From Prorocentrum cordatum (lineage: Eukaryota > Sar > Dinophyceae > Prorocentrales > Prorocentraceae): a stretch of 64,000 nt of DNA. Of the stretch, positions 1 through 10,785 are shown in pieces. The stretch's first letter is position 1, and each line of letters opens with the position of its first letter. The DNA is taken from positions 62,001 to 126,000 of the forward strand of contig CAUYUJ010018735.1 in the NCBI GenBank assembly GCA_963575745.1. Reading direction: 5' to 3'. The translations under genes were made by a program, and so were the position numbers. Below the pieces are notes generated by a model that made no database searches, was not told the origin of the DNA, and saw only the letters and a list, made by a program, of their open reading frames with translations.

Positions 1-239
1 CACGACGGGCGGCAGCGGCGCCAAGCGCGGCGATGTCGCGCCACTTGGACTCCGAAGGCCGCTACGCTCTCGGGCCGCCCCCCGTCGCCACTCCCGTTGA
101 GCCCAAAGGCCCGCTCCCCCCTCCCTCACGCCAGCCGCGTTGCCCTGTGAATCTGGGTTCGCACTGTACGCCGAGGAAGAGTCCAGGAGCGGGGGGCCGA
201 CGGACAAATCATAGCAAACGTGGCTACGGAAAGAGGGAC

Positions 240-322
240 GGCGGAGGAGGAGGATGAGGATGAGGAGGATGAGGAGGAGGGACGGTGATGATGATGGTGA
301 TGATGATGATGCTGATGATGAC

Positions 323-377
<55 letters not shown>

Positions 378-383
378 ATGATT

Positions 384-425
<42 letters not shown>

Positions 426-431
426 ATGATT

Positions 432-505
<74 letters not shown>

Positions 506-690
506 GATGATGGTGATGATTATGACGCTGATGATGATAATGAGGAGGAAGAGGAGGATGAGGAGGCTGAACAGAAGGAGGAGCATGAGGAGGAGCAGCC
601 ATAGGAGGGATGCAGAGAAGGAAGAGGAGGAGGAGGAGGAGGGGGAGGAGGAGGAGGAGGAGGAGGAGGAGGAGGCGGCGGAGGCGGCGG
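240..690 (+). repeat. GAT and GAG trinucleotide array
   Basis: About 250 bp of almost pure GAT (286-540) is bordered on both sides by GAG/GAT mixtures that run on to about 690. All six frames are open or nearly so, giving poly-Asp, poly-Met, poly-His and poly-Ile reading frames of up to 299 codons. No non-repetitive protein sequence adjoins them that I recognise, so I annotate a microsatellite and not a gene. Confidence 0.95.
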
Positions 691-1027
691 CGCCCCCGCG
701 CCGACGAGGCGCGCGCGCCGAGCGCGGACCACGGCGGCCTGGGCGGCCCTTCGCGGAGGCTGGCCGGGGCCACGACGACCCCTGGCGGCGATGACGCCGA
801 CGCCGACCGCGGAGTGCGGCCGCCTGTCCCCGTGCCCTCGCTCTCTTCGGTGCCCCCCTTGCGCCCCGCATCTGCCGCGTGGCCAGAGACTTGGTCACTG
901 GACAAGGGGTCTTGCCTTGCTCTGTCGCGGGTGCGGCAGCTGCGCCATTGGAAGACACCCCAGAGACCTTTTAGCAGGTTGCCGCGTTCATACAGGAAGA
1001 AGAAGCAGGCGCAGATGTTTCGCAACG
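691..1027. other. GC-rich single-copy-looking stretch, no gene recognised
   Basis: Ordinary-complexity GC-rich sequence between the GAG array and the first Tir1 element. Open frames on both strands run through it only as extensions of the neighbouring microsatellite. I see no domain, motif or RNA structure. Confidence 0.5.
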
Positions 1028-1185
1028 TTAGGGCTTGTCCCTCTACAGGAGGAGTGTTTGAACATACTCAAACTATAGTGTGGGGCCTTTTTTGTTTTGG
1101 ATTTTTTTGAGTATTTTCTGATAATGTTCAAAGTTTATGATAGTTTCGCCCAAAATCCGCCCGCAGGGGGACACGCCCGACCTAA
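1028..1185 (+). mobile_element. Tir1 element, copy 1
   Basis: Tir1 is a non-coding element of about 160 bp. Its left end reads TTAAGTCGGGC then a TGTCCCYCTACAGG-like block; its right end is the inverted complement, CCTGTAGGGGGACA then GCCCGACYTAA, giving an inverted repeat of about 26 bp. The interior is asymmetric: a left block near TTCAAAAATAGTC and a right block TTTCGCCCAAAATCC, so copies can be oriented. This copy has lost AGTC from the left end. It is bordered by CGCAACG at 1021-1027 and again at 1187-1193, a likely 7 bp target duplication. It has no coding capacity; a miniature inverted-repeat transposable element is the best description. The transposase source is unknown. Confidence 0.85.
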
Positions 1186-1353
1186 CCGCAACGGGGGACT
1201 TCCCTGGCCCCGCGCCCCTCTCGGCAGGATGTCGCCTCTCCTGGGCCCCGGGAGCTCGCGCGGCGGACCTGCGGGGGTCCGCTGTGTTTTGAGACGGGGC
1301 TGCCGAGGCTCCGGCGCCCACCCCCCCCTGTTGTACACGCCGGTCGTTGAAAG

Positions 1354-1519
1354 TATGTATTTTTGGATGCCCAAATCCTAATCTACTTTAGGCGCCTTCC
1401 TACTTCAAGATTCGAGCGGTCTTTCTTTTTTCCTCCTCTTCAGGGTGCGGGCGGAAGTCCAATCTAATACTTCCAACGCCTTCCCACATCATGTTTCTAC
1501 CCACTTCTTCCGACCGGCG
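1354..1519 (+). repeat. Rep1 dispersed repeat, copy 1
   Basis: Roughly 160 bp recurring at 2048-2192 and 41665-41827. Shared blocks in order are a TTTTTGGAT start, a CGCCTTCCTACTTCAAG block, a GCGGGCGGAAGYCCAATCT block in the first two copies, and a closing ACTTCTTCCGACCG block. No clear inverted ends. All three copies lie in the same direction. Confidence 0.65.
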
Positions 1520-2047
1520 TGTAAGCCATCTATCGCAGGACAGCCCGTCTACGTGCCTGGGCGCTTCAGTCCCGCTCGTGTGCACGGCACTCGAGGCAGC
1601 CCAGTGGCTTCACGACGGCGTCGCCGAGCTCGTCCTCGTGCTGCCGTGGCCGCTCCCCCTCTCCCTCCCCCCCCCCAGAGGGAGGCCCACGTCGAAACGC
1701 GAGGGTGGGTCAAGCGAGGGGGGGGGCCTCACTTTAGCCGAGGCTGCCGCCCCGAATTCTCTGGCCCGGGCCCGCAGCGTGCGGTATCGGCCCCCTGCGC
1801 TCTGTGGTGTCCCAGTCGAAGGGTGGTTGGAGCTGGGGGCTGCAGCTGGAGAAGGCGGGGTACTGCAGGAGGGAAGGACAGGAGGGAGGAGGAGGAGATC
1901 CTCCTCCGTTGCCGCGTGAGGCCACCGCCGAGCAGCAGGAGTTCCCCGCTCCGCCGCCCACCCCCGCCGTGCTGCGCGCACTCCTCCCCGGCCTCCTCGC
2001 TCTTTACGTGCTCCGCGGTCACTGGAAGGGGGGAACCTCGCAGCTGC
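1520..2047. other. No feature recognised
   Basis: GC-rich sequence between two Rep1 copies. Several frames stay open on both strands, as expected from the base composition, but none shows recognisable protein sequence. Confidence 0.4.
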
Positions 2048-2192
2048 TCAGATCCCAGTCTGCTGCAGGTGCCCTCCTACTTTCAGGGGCGAGCGGTCTT
2101 CCCTCGTCCCTCAACTTCAGGAAGCGGGCGGAAGCCCAATCTGCTTTCAATGCTTTCCTGCTTCATGTTACGACCCACACCTTCCGACCGAT
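2048..2192 (+). repeat. Rep1 dispersed repeat, copy 2
   Basis: Same block order as the copy at 1354-1519, lacking the first TTTTTGGAT block and ending in CACCTTCCGACCG. Separated from copy 1 by about 530 bp. Confidence 0.6.
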
Positions 2193-2729
2193 GGATAAAC
2201 AGCTCATGCGCCGGAGTACCCTGACCTTCCCCCCGCTCTCGCCACGGAAGGGGTCTATCACCTTCTCCCGTCCCCTTTTGTGATTGACGGGGCTGCTTTT
2301 GCAACATCCCTTCGCCACACCACCCCTTACCGTCACAGAGGGGATGATGTTGACCCGCCCTCCGTGACAACGGGGGGGGCCAGAGGCAGCAAGTCATTAT
2401 GTCTCGGCTAATTGAATACTTCGGCTCTGACGATCTGGCCGCAGCGCCCACGAAGTAAAACAGCGCATCAACATCAGCGCGGCAAAAGCGTCATCCGAAA
2501 GGACGTATAGAGGCTAACGGCGTTCTCGCCTGCCTTCTTCTGCTCCCTTGTCCTGTCATTGTTTTCCCTCTTTCCAACCCCCGTCTATCCCGACGGAGCT
2601 CACGCGTATAAGGCGAACGAGATTAGCCGCACAAGCGGCCACATCGTTCCGCCGTTTCGCGACGCTCTCCAGGCCTGCAGGGTCGCGTTGATTGCACAGA
2701 GCCCAGCGGCGGGGGGGAATTGCTCGGCG

Positions 2730-2880
2730 TCCCTGGACCTCCCCCTGTGGCCTCTTCTCGATCGGAGGTCCGCGCGGATAACTGTCTTGGGTCGGCGTTG
2801 GACCCGCTCCTTGGCGCGCGGAGCGCCGATCAGAGGGATCCGCGCGAAGCGTAGAAAACGTACGTTCCTGTGCAAGTATG
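2730..2880 (+). mobile_element. Fb1 fold-back element, diverged copy 1
   Basis: Fb1 elements (about 190 bp) are near-complete inverted repeats. The arms carry TCCGCGCGGA followed by TCTTGGATCNGCGCTGG; the centre is a GC-rich loop built of GGCGCC and CCTGGCGCGC blocks. Here the arms are GGTCCGCGCGGATAAC with TCTTGGGTCGGCG on the left and GGATCCGCGCGAAGCG on the right. Followed directly by a second copy. Confidence 0.65.
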
Positions 2881-2904
2881 TTCTTCTTCGATGCCCCTCC
2901 TCTG

Positions 2905-3160
2905 ATCGTCCTCGACCTCCCTCTTTGGCCCCTTCTCGATCGGAGGTCCGCGCAGATCTCTTGGGTCGGCGCTGGACCCCCCCCCCCCTGCGGCTCCTCT
3001 GGCGTTGCCCCTGGCGCGCCGCTGCCCCTGGCGCGCCGCCCCTGGCGCGCCCTGCGTGGTCTGGGAGGGGGGATCCAGCGCCGACCCAGGAGGTCCGCTC
3101 GGGTCCTGTGGAAGCTGCAGACTGTGCAGGTTATTCTCTTTTGTTCCTGTGCACTCTGGA
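2905..3160 (+). mobile_element. Fb1 fold-back element, copy 2
   Basis: Left arm GGTCCGCGCAGATCTC and TTGGGTCGGCGCTGGACC; right arm GGATCCAGCGCCGACCCA and GAGGTCCGCTCGGG; expanded GC loop of CCCTGGCGCGCCG units. The arms pair over roughly 35 bp around the loop. Shares its outer flank CTCGATCGGAGGTCCGCGC with copy 1, so the two may have arisen by local duplication. Confidence 0.75.
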
Positions 3161-3404
3161 CTGACCCCCTTGCAGTTCTTGAGCAAGGACTCGCCTGGTC
3201 ACACGTCCCACACCATGCGCCGTCTTGGCAGTGCAAGCGTCCTGCTCGAATGTGTTCCCCTGGCTGGCACCCGGGATGCAGGCGTATGCTTAGGCTGAGT
3301 AGGGCCGAGGGTCAGAGTGCGCCTTCCTCTGCAGGACCATCAAACAAGGGACGTCAAGGTGGTCAAACGCCTAACTGGTTAAGACGACGAACATGTGCAA
3401 GCTA

Positions 3405-4190
3405 TGACGGGTGATGCAACGCACTGTCAGTCAATGCAGCGCAGTGCCAGGCAATGCAACATATGACGCACATCCACGCAACGCAATGCCAAGTAAAGCC
3501 AAGCACATGCAACGCAGCGCATTGCAATGTCCAGCAATACCCCCATCTATGCTGAGGAACGGTTCTTAGCACTGCCAGGCAACGCCAGCAATGCCAATCA
3601 CTGCGACGCCAGTGCCACGCAATGCCAAGCAATGCAAACCAATGCTGCGCAGTGTCGAACAAAGCCAAACACTTAGAAGCATTGCCAGTACATAATTACC
3701 AATCCACGATTGCAAGCCACGATTCCAAATCAGTACACCAGTACCAACCCACGCCAAGCAATGCCAAACGCTGCTAACCAATGTAGGCAATGCAACGCAA
3801 TGCCAGGCAATGTCAGGCAATGCGCAGCACTGCAGGGCAATGCATCAAACCGCAGGGACATGCAAAACAAGCAAACCAATGGCAAGCAATGCAGCGTACG
3901 CAATGCAATGCAAAGCATCGCAACGTGATGCTAAGCAGTGCCAAGCAATGCCAAGCAACGATTCGAAGCAACGCGAAGCAGTGTCAGCGAATTCCAAGCA
4001 GTGCGAAGCGCGATGCGATGCCGAGCAATGCCCAGCAATGCCACACAATGCCAAGGCACACCAGGCACCGGTTCCAAGCAGTACCAACCAACGTCAAGCA
4101 CTGGCAAACTACGCAAACAACTTCTGAGCACCACCAAGCAATACCAGGCATTGCTCGGCATTGTATTGCTTTGCATTGCCCATGTCTACG
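3405..4190 (+). repeat. CAATGC decamer minisatellite
   Basis: About 780 bp of degenerate 10 bp units near CAATGCCAAG, with frequent CAATGCAACG and CAGTGCGAAG variants. The opposite strand reads GCATTGC repeatedly, producing Cys/Trp/His-rich open frames that I reject as genes. A related run in the opposite sense lies at about 52470-52700. Confidence 0.9.
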
Positions 4191-5105
4191 TCGAATCGCT
4201 CTGAAAGAATTTCAAGCCCCGTAGTTGGAGTCGCACTGGGCTAACTTGTTTATTGAACGTTTGCGAGTGTGTAAACACGATGGTGTTTCTGGGCTGTATT
4301 TCCTCTGCTCGCACGCAGTTCTCACCGCAGCCTGGCTTCCATCCTCAACGCGTTCATCCTCGACGAAGGGGTGGGGGAGGACGTGGCGAGGCCCGAACGG
4401 GAGTCTGGACTTCACGCAGGGCGAAGCCTCACTTGCACGCCTGTTCGGCCCAGTGCTGCTTGAAGAGGCGGCGGAGAGGGGGGGATGGGTGCGGGTCTTA
4501 GCGAAGTGCCCTGGAACTTGCAAATGCGCAGTCCATTCCGCTATCAGCGCTATTTTACATGATGACTAGTTTCATTGATCTGTTGCTGTGCGACAAGGGA
4601 TGCATGAGATGGGTGCGCCTCGCTGACGCCAACACGTTTCCATCGCACATGCCATCATTCTTCCTCCGACACCGCATCCTCGTCATTCGCATTCCGCCGC
4701 TATCGTCTCATATCCTCTTCGGCGGAGGGCTAGGCATGCAGAATTTCTGCGAATGAGCCGGGCGAGGAGGAGGAGGAGGAGGAGACTCCCCCCACGCATC
4801 CTCATCAATCCGTCCCCCCATCATCAGCACACCTACTCCTCGTCGTGACAGGGAACGAAGGAAGGGCGAGTACGAAGAAGGGAACTGGGGGGTAGACGGC
4901 GGTGATTATGACTCGAGGACGGCTATGAGGATGATGGGAATCAGAAGGGAGGTATCAGGAACATGGTGAACTTGATCAAGTAGTGAATGTGCAAGATGAG
5001 AGGTCCGAATTGATGACGTTCTCCTTCTCCCCCATCGTCGACATACCTGCCTATTCGGGAAAAGGGAAGGGCGCGTTTGCGATACTATCTGGAGCGAGCA
5101 CGAAT
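4191..5105. other. No gene recognised
   Basis: Mixed-complexity sequence with short GAG runs near 4765. Open frames of 60-114 codons exist on both strands but have no recognisable content. No inverted-repeat element was detected. Confidence 0.4.
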
Positions 5106-5166
5106 CGAAGGGAGGAGGCTGATGATGGTGATGGTGACGATGATGATGCTGATGATGAAGAGTATG

Positions 5167-5240
<74 letters not shown>

Positions 5241-5320
5241 GATGATGCTGATGATGATGCTGATGATGATGATGCTGATGATGATGATGATGAGGAGGAG
5301 GATGATGATGATGGTGATGC

Positions 5321-5388
<68 letters not shown>

Positions 5389-5396
5389 GTGGTTGT
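5106..5396 (+). repeat. GAT trinucleotide array
   Basis: Nearly pure GAT with occasional GCT and GAG triplets. It supports poly-Asp, poly-Met and poly-Ser open frames of up to 169 codons; judged a microsatellite. Confidence 0.95.
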
Positions 5397-5875
5397 GGTG
5401 ATAATGGTGGGGACGGGGATGAGCACGAAGGCTTCAGAGATAGGAGGCCGCTGATGACATGGAGGATGTGCAGGAGGAGAAATCCCAGGTGACGTGCGAT
5501 GGACGAGGATGATGGTGCCCCCTCTTCGATCTTCATTACCTCATCAGCACTGAAAATGTCATGATATCATGGAAGATACACAGGGCGGAATTCTGAAAGA
5601 GGAGGAGGACGAGGAGGAGGAGGAGGAGGAGGAGTAGGAGGAGGAGGAGTTCCCGTCCTGCTCGTTCTTCTCATCCCCCCGTCCTCTTCCGCGGCGTCCT
5701 GTCCCTCATATCTTCCTTCCTCTGCCCTCGTACTCCCTCCTCTCCCCGTCCCCCGTCTCCATCCCCGTTCCTTCTCTACCCCGTCATTGCACGTTCGCGT
5801 GGTCGATGGGATGAGGGGGAGGGTGGGGTAGGCGGATGGGGATGGTATGTGAGAAGGCGGCACTTCCGCATATAC

Positions 5876-6033
5876 CAGGCGATCGCAAACATGGATCAAG
5901 TGGGCATGGATTAGCGACGGGTCCCGCCCTTTTCTATGGGAAATCGCCCGCCGCCGGACGAGACGGCACCAGCCGCATTTTGGGGGGGCGCGCCAAATCC
6001 ATGGATCAATTAACCATGTTTGCGCGCCGCCGA
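5876..6033 (+). mobile_element. Tir5 element, copy 1
   Basis: Tir5 elements are about 160-190 bp. Left end GGCGATCGCAAACATGGATC, right end ATCCATGTTTGCGCGCC, which pair as a terminal inverted repeat; the interior includes TGGATTAGCGACGGGTCC, TGGGAAATCGC and GGCGGCACCAGCCGC blocks and a CCAAATCCATGGATC palindrome. This copy is flanked by GCATATAC at 5868-5875 and 6034-6041, a clean 8 bp target duplication, which supports insertion as a discrete unit. Non-coding. Confidence 0.85.
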
Positions 6034-6041
6034 GCATATAC

Positions 6042-6734
6042 TTTGTTCTGCTCATCGCCATCCTCGTTTCATCCCCTCTTCCCGTCGACCCTCGTCCTCG
6101 TCGCGCATCTCCCGCTTTGTCGGGGGGACTGACTAGGCGGACGAGGCAGGGGGTTGGGGGGGATGATGACGAGCAACATGAATATTAGATCACTCGCTAC
6201 GCGCTCCTGCTCTCCTTCCGAGGATGCAGGGGAGGAGGAGGACGACGACGGTGACGAAAATGATGCGGACGAAGGGGACGGTGGTGACGAGCACAGTCAA
6301 TTGACTCTTGCATTCTCAAAATCGCCCTCCTTCTTGTCAGTATCCGTCCTCAACATCATCAGGCGTATTTGCTTATCCTTGGGGGACGGGGGAAAAGAAG
6401 AGAAGAGCCCAATGAAGATAATGAACAGGGAGGAGGGGTACGAGGAGGACGATGGTGGCGACGATGATGTAAACGCGAAGGGGAAGGCAAGGGGAAGAGG
6501 ATAAGGACAAGGTGTGTGGGGGGAATGACTATCCAAACAGGAGTAATAGAGGGAGATGCCGATGTCCGAGGACATCACGAGGAGCATGGGGCGAAAGAGG
6601 AGGAGGACGTTGAGGAGGAGGAGGAGGCGGATGACAGCGAATGTGCGGGAGAGAGATGGGAGAGCAAACGCAGGGCGCGCCAGAGCACGACCCAGAGGAA
6701 CACAAGCAAAACAAGACGGGAGTGAGGAAACACT
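6042..6734. other. No gene recognised
   Basis: Acid- and arginine-rich open frames here come from GAC/GAG-rich DNA (for example 6230-6290 and 6590-6640). No conserved protein sequence or element end was seen. Confidence 0.4.
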
Positions 6735-7805
6735 ACAACATTATGGCTCCCCGCGGTTGCCTTGCAACATAGTCCGCCTGCGACAGCTTTTCGAAATGAT
6801 TTCTGTATGTGGCGGCCTTGCCGCAAAATTGTTGGCGGCATTACAACCGACTCCCTTTGTGGCTGCAGTACATCACGATTTCTTGCTGTGTTGGCGTTGG
6901 AAACACAATTCTTCTTTGCGGCGGCTTTATACATGTTTGATGGCGACTCGACCAGAAAGAATTGGTATTGCAGTGGTTTTGTAGTCGAATGCCTTTTGCA
7001 GTGGCCTTTACCAAACGATCTCTTGTTGGGTGGCCTTACCAAAGGATCTTCAAATAGGTTCTCCTTGTGGTGGCCTTGCAACGGGATTCTCCGTTGTGGT
7101 GGCTTCGCAACAGGATTTTTCAGGCGGCGTTCCAAAACGGATTCGGTATTGTGGCGGCGCTAGAAGCGTATTCTCATTGTGGCGGCCTTGCAACATGATT
7201 ATTTCTGTGGCCGCCTTGTGAAAAAATGAATTCCCGTGGATGATAATGTTGCTTGCAATGGTTGGTGCCAAACATTTTCCTTGAGGCGGTCTTGCGCAAC
7301 GTTTTTTTTGTTTTTGTACGGTGTCGGTTTTCTCGGCTTCATGAAGCATGTGCCAGTCTGTGTGGGTTTTCTAAAAGGATCTTTGTGGTGGTGTTACGGA
7401 AGCATTGTTTTGTGTGGATGCGGTACAGAAATATTCCTTCTGGGCTGGCCTTCTAATACGATATCCTTTTCTGGTGACGTTGTGAACGCATGTTCCCGTT
7501 CGGTGCCCTCGCAAAATAATTCGCAGTGTGGCGGCGTTACAGTATTTCTCTTTGTGGCGACCGTGCACAACTAGTTTTAGGTCATGGTGGCCTTGTATAG
7601 TAAGATGGTTTAGTTGCGGCGGCCTTTTCAACATGTTCCGTTTGTGGAGGCCTCATAACATAACATGTTTTTGTGAGGAGTTCTCACGGGAGTATTCCTG
7701 GTTGTGGCGACTTTATTGTAGCAGTTTGCGCCAGGATTACCTCTTGTGGCGTCCTTACGGTCGGATTATCTCGGTGGAGGTTTTGCAACACGAGTTTTTT
7801 TGTGT
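6735..7805 (+). repeat. 28-30 bp minisatellite, forward array
   Basis: Degenerate tandem units near TGTGGCGGCCTTGCAACA followed by a GATTCTC-like tail. Spacing between clear units (for example near 7149, 7179 and 7206) is 27-30 bp. The same unit runs in the opposite direction at 8215-8690, so the two arrays form a very large imperfect palindrome with a roughly 400 bp spacer. Confidence 0.85.
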
Positions 7806-8214
7806 TGCCCTCCTCGCTGTTTCTTATGCCATGGGTACAATAGGAACCACGAAACGACATACAACACCAACACAGAAGAAATTCTAAATAAACTCATGAC
7901 TTGGAGCGTAATGAAAACATGGCAAAGCATAGTGTTGACCTTCCTGTTACTGAACATGTGGTGGTTTACACGGTTCTTGGTTCTGGAACGTGCGACAAAA
8001 AAATGTTAAACATAGCGTTCTGGAGCTCCGACTGCTGAAAGCGTTTTGTTTTACAGCGCTTTGGCTCCAATTGCTGAGGGTTATGTTTATTGCTCCGGAG
8101 GTGCACTTGCGTTGGAGCTCCAATTGCTTTGGCTCAGCGGTGAGTTTTCACAGGCATGAATGACAACCTATATGTTTGGTGTTTTGAAAATGGTCTGTTT
8201 GGGTTTTCATGCTT
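7806..8214. other. Spacer between opposed minisatellite arrays
   Basis: A/T-richer sequence with a local repeat of TTGGAGCTCCAATTGCT-like palindromic motifs at 8025-8135. No protein homology recognised. Confidence 0.5.
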
Positions 8215-8690
8215 GTCCGTCACAACAGGGAATCCTTGTATATGGCCACCACATGACATCCTCTTGCAAGGCCCGGCGTAACAGGGAATCTTCTTGTAGC
8301 CGGCATCGGAGGGAATCCTTTTGTAAGGCCTCATAACAATATTTTTGTACGACCGCCGCAAATCTATTCTTCTCGCGAGGCCGCCACACAAGGTAATCCT
8401 TTTGCAAGGCCGCCACAAAAGGAAGTACTTGTATAATGACGCCGCAATGGGAATATTGTGGAAGACCGCCATGAAGAGAATCCTGCAATTATCAAGGTCG
8501 CCACATAAATGTTGTTGTTGTAAGACCGCAGCGGGTATAATCTATGTGTAGGGAAGGCGCACAGAAAATCCTTGTGTAAATCCGTCGCCAAAAAACATCC
8601 TGTTGATAAGGCCGCCACAGAGAGAATCCTTTGGCACGACCGTTGCGCGGCGATTATAAGTGGAAGGCCACCACGATGAGGAGCAACGGC
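8215..8690 (-). repeat. 28-30 bp minisatellite, reverse array
   Basis: Units near GGAATCCTTTTGCAAGG followed by CCGCCACAA, the reverse complement of the array at 6735-7805. Clear units near 8351, 8379, 8408 and 8437 are spaced 28-29 bp. Confidence 0.85.
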
Positions 8691-9054
8691 GGCGACAAGC
8701 GAAAATGAGTGGTGGAACACTCGTACGAGCACTTGCGTAGTTGTGGGCCCCTATTGTGGGCAAGATAATTTGAAACTTCATGATCCAGGGCACTTCGATA
8801 CGACCCTTGCAGGGGGGGTGGGCGAAATGGCATGCAAGCCTTGAGATCCGACGGGGGAAGTTAACACCGCGATCAATTACCACTCACTGGAGATGAAGAC
8901 CCCACCTTTATGATGGATTTGATTGTAGCTGGATCGATTTGTGATGGCCCAGTCCCGAATCTTGGCGAACACGCCCGTGGTAGAAAAATGCAATGCCCAG
9001 ATCTCATGGAGTAAATTGCAAAACGTGTTTTCGTGATTTTGCTCACGACCCGAG

Positions 9055-9235
9055 GGGTTCCACCCCCTGGGGGCTTCTGTGGAGCTCCCCATGGAGACAC
9101 GAAGCGTGTGAGAGGTGTGCAGAATGCGCCACGCGGAGCAGGGATCAGGAGGAGGCAAGAAGGGGAGGAGGAAGAAGGAGAACGCAGGCACTGTCTCATC
9201 GAAGCGAGGACCCATCACCACAGAGATCGTGGGGA
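9055..9235 (-). mobile_element. Cmp composite element, short reverse fragment
   Basis: One satellite monomer (9065-9130, with GTGGAGCTCCCCATGG and GTGTGAGAGGTGTGC) is followed by a GAG-rich stretch and then a terminal block, CTGTCTCATCGAAGCGAGG then CCCATCACCACAGA and a GTGGGGA end. This matches the reverse-complemented start of the complete Cmp elements. The other end is missing, so it is a truncated, degenerate member with a single monomer. Confidence 0.7.
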
Positions 9236-9588
9236 AACGCGCCCTCAGATCTGACGCCGCCGCACAAACAAATCATCGCTACATCGCTACAAACAAAACA
9301 TCGCTACATTCACAACGATCGGTCTGTGACGGTCCCGGGGCCCGAAGCCAGGCGAAAACGCCCTATGTGAGAGAAATGCAGCACCAGGATCTCGGGGCAT
9401 GCGCTGGGTCTCGCCCAGCAGGGTTGCTGCTGTTCAGTGTGCGTCTGCACCCCAGGGGAGACGCGCGCGCGCTAAGAGATGTTTCAGGACAGTATGTGCT
9501 CGCTTTTGCTGGGTGCTCCTCATGGCCGTACCGCTCGGGAAACGATGTCGATCGCAAGGCGCTTCTCTTCTATATGTTTGGTCCGGGC

Positions 9589-9651
9589 GCGCCTCCCACA
9601 TGGGCACAGTGTACCAGTATGCTCCCCATGCGTCCCAGGCCACACGGGGGG
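9589..9651 (+). repeat. Direct repeat, left member
   Basis: A 60 bp segment with CGCCTCCCACATGGGCACA and CATGCGTCCCAGGCC blocks recurs at 9887-9948. The pair brackets a Tir7 element and a TCC run. Confidence 0.7.
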
Positions 9652-9653
9652 CC

Positions 9654-9814
9654 GCATATAGTGGAGACCCATGCCAAAAACAGACCCTGGGTTTCTTGGG
9701 CTTCGATGGTGTTGCTCCAGAGAGCGCGGCGTTCCCACGCCAGAAATCCATGGAGGATCTCGGGGTTGGGTCTCTTGTGGAAGGTTTCTCGTGGACGGGT
9801 TCCTACTGTATCGC
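9654..9814 (+). mobile_element. Tir7 element, copy 1
   Basis: Tir7 elements are about 160-190 bp. Left end CATACAGTGGAGACCC followed by TGCCAAGNAACACC; right end GGTTTCTTGTGGAC then GGCCTCCACTGTA, an imperfect inverted repeat. Conserved interior: GGGTTTCTTGGG, a CGCTCCCACACC-like block and GGGTTGGGTCTCTTGTGGAA. This copy lacks the CTCCAGGGT block. Non-coding; all four copies lie on the same strand. Confidence 0.8.
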
Positions 9815-9886
9815 CATCCTTTGTCGTCGTCTGCTCCTTCTCCTCCTCCTCCTCCTCCTCGTCCTCCTCCTCCACCTCCTGGCGTG

Positions 9887-9948
9887 CGCCTCCCACACGG
9901 GCACACTGCACCAGCGCGTTTCTCATGCGTCCCAGGCCGCACGAAAGG
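9887..9948 (+). repeat. Direct repeat, right member
   Basis: Partner of 9589-9651; the two match in most positions, including GCGTCCCAGGCC. It lies about 70 bp beyond the Tir7 right end, past a TCC run. Confidence 0.7.
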
Positions 9949-9979
9949 GCAGCACAGCTCCAAAGGGAGGAGGCAGAGG

Positions 9980-10300
9980 GGGGGGGAGAAGGAGGAGGAG
10001 GAGGAGGAGGAGGAGGAGGAGGAGGAGGAGGAGGAGGAGGAGGAGGAGGGCGGGAGGAGGAGGGAGGAGGAGGAGGAGGAGGAGGCGGGAGGAGGAGGAG
10101 GAGGAGGAGGCGGAGGAGGAGGAGGCGGGAGGAGGAGGAGTTGGAGGAGGAGAGGAGGAGGAGGATAGGATAGGAAACGGAGGAGGAGGAGGATAGGGGG
10201 GAGGAGGAGGAGGAGGAGGAGGAGGAGGAGGAGGAGGAGGAGGAGGAGGAGGAGGGGGAGGAGGAGGAGGAGGAGGGTGGAGGAGGAGGAGGAGGACCAG
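9980..10300 (+). repeat. GAG trinucleotide array
   Basis: About 320 bp of GAG with GCG and GGG interruptions. Open frames through it, including a 352-codon one starting at 9115, are Gly/Glu/Arg runs and carry no recognisable domain. Confidence 0.95.
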
Positions 10301-10452
10301 GGCCGCCCGCGGCCGCGCCGCCGCTGCGCCGCGCCGCCAGCGAGAGCGGATCCGATGCCCCCTGCAGGAGCCGGTCCTCCGGGGCGCCCGGCGGCGGCGT
10401 GCCCGTGCCGGAGGCGCGTGCCTCCCGCCCCGTTCGCCGGGGGTGGCATACT

Positions 10453-10639
10453 TCCCAGACCCCCTTCGAGTAATGAAAAAATCATGACGAGAGGTTTTTC
10501 GCTATTTTCATCCTCCAGGGGCCCTTACCGGCCCTCAGGACCGTCAAAAAACGACTCGGGATGAAAAACCGGTCCCGGGGAATGGGTCCGGACCTCTGGG
10601 GATCGCGTCATGAAAAAATCATGACGTCGGGGGTTTGGG
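10453..10639 (+). mobile_element. Tir4 element, copy 1
   Basis: Tir4 elements are about 185 bp. Left end CCCAGACCCCC then TAATGAAAAAATCATGACG; right end CGTCATGAAAAAATCATGAC then a GTCGGGGGTTTGGG tail, an inverted repeat of about 35 bp. The interior reads GGCCCTTNCCGGGCCTC, a GGACCGTCAAAAAACGACTC block and CCGGTCCCGGGGAATGGG. This is the best-preserved copy. No coding capacity. All seven members in the window have the same orientation. Confidence 0.85.
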
Positions 10640-10663
10640 TTTGTGTTTTCTTCGAAGAGAGAA

Positions 10664-10785
10664 AGGCATAACCGTAAACTTGTGGCGCTCCGCGCGGATT
10701 TCTTGGATCCTCGCCGGACCCCCCTCCCGGGCGCGCGGAGCGCGCCAGGGGCGGCGCCGGAGGCGCCGCCAGGGGGGCCCAGAGG
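10664..10785 (-). mobile_element. Fb1 fold-back element, truncated copy 3
   Basis: One full arm (GGCATAACCGTAAACT, GCTCCGCGCGGATTTCTTGG) and the GC loop are present, then the sequence departs after GGGGGGCCC. The loop is in the opposite sense to the copies at 27968, 33441 and 63721. Begins about 25 bp after Tir4 copy 1. Confidence 0.7.

Noticed and set aside
126-1110. Long poly-His, poly-Ile, poly-Asp and poly-Met frames over the GAT array
   Set aside because: All frames are open because the DNA is a trinucleotide repeat; no non-repetitive conserved segment adjoins.
3405-4190. CRISPR array or tRNA cluster
   Set aside because: Units are contiguous 10-mers without unique spacers, and no cloverleaf can be drawn.
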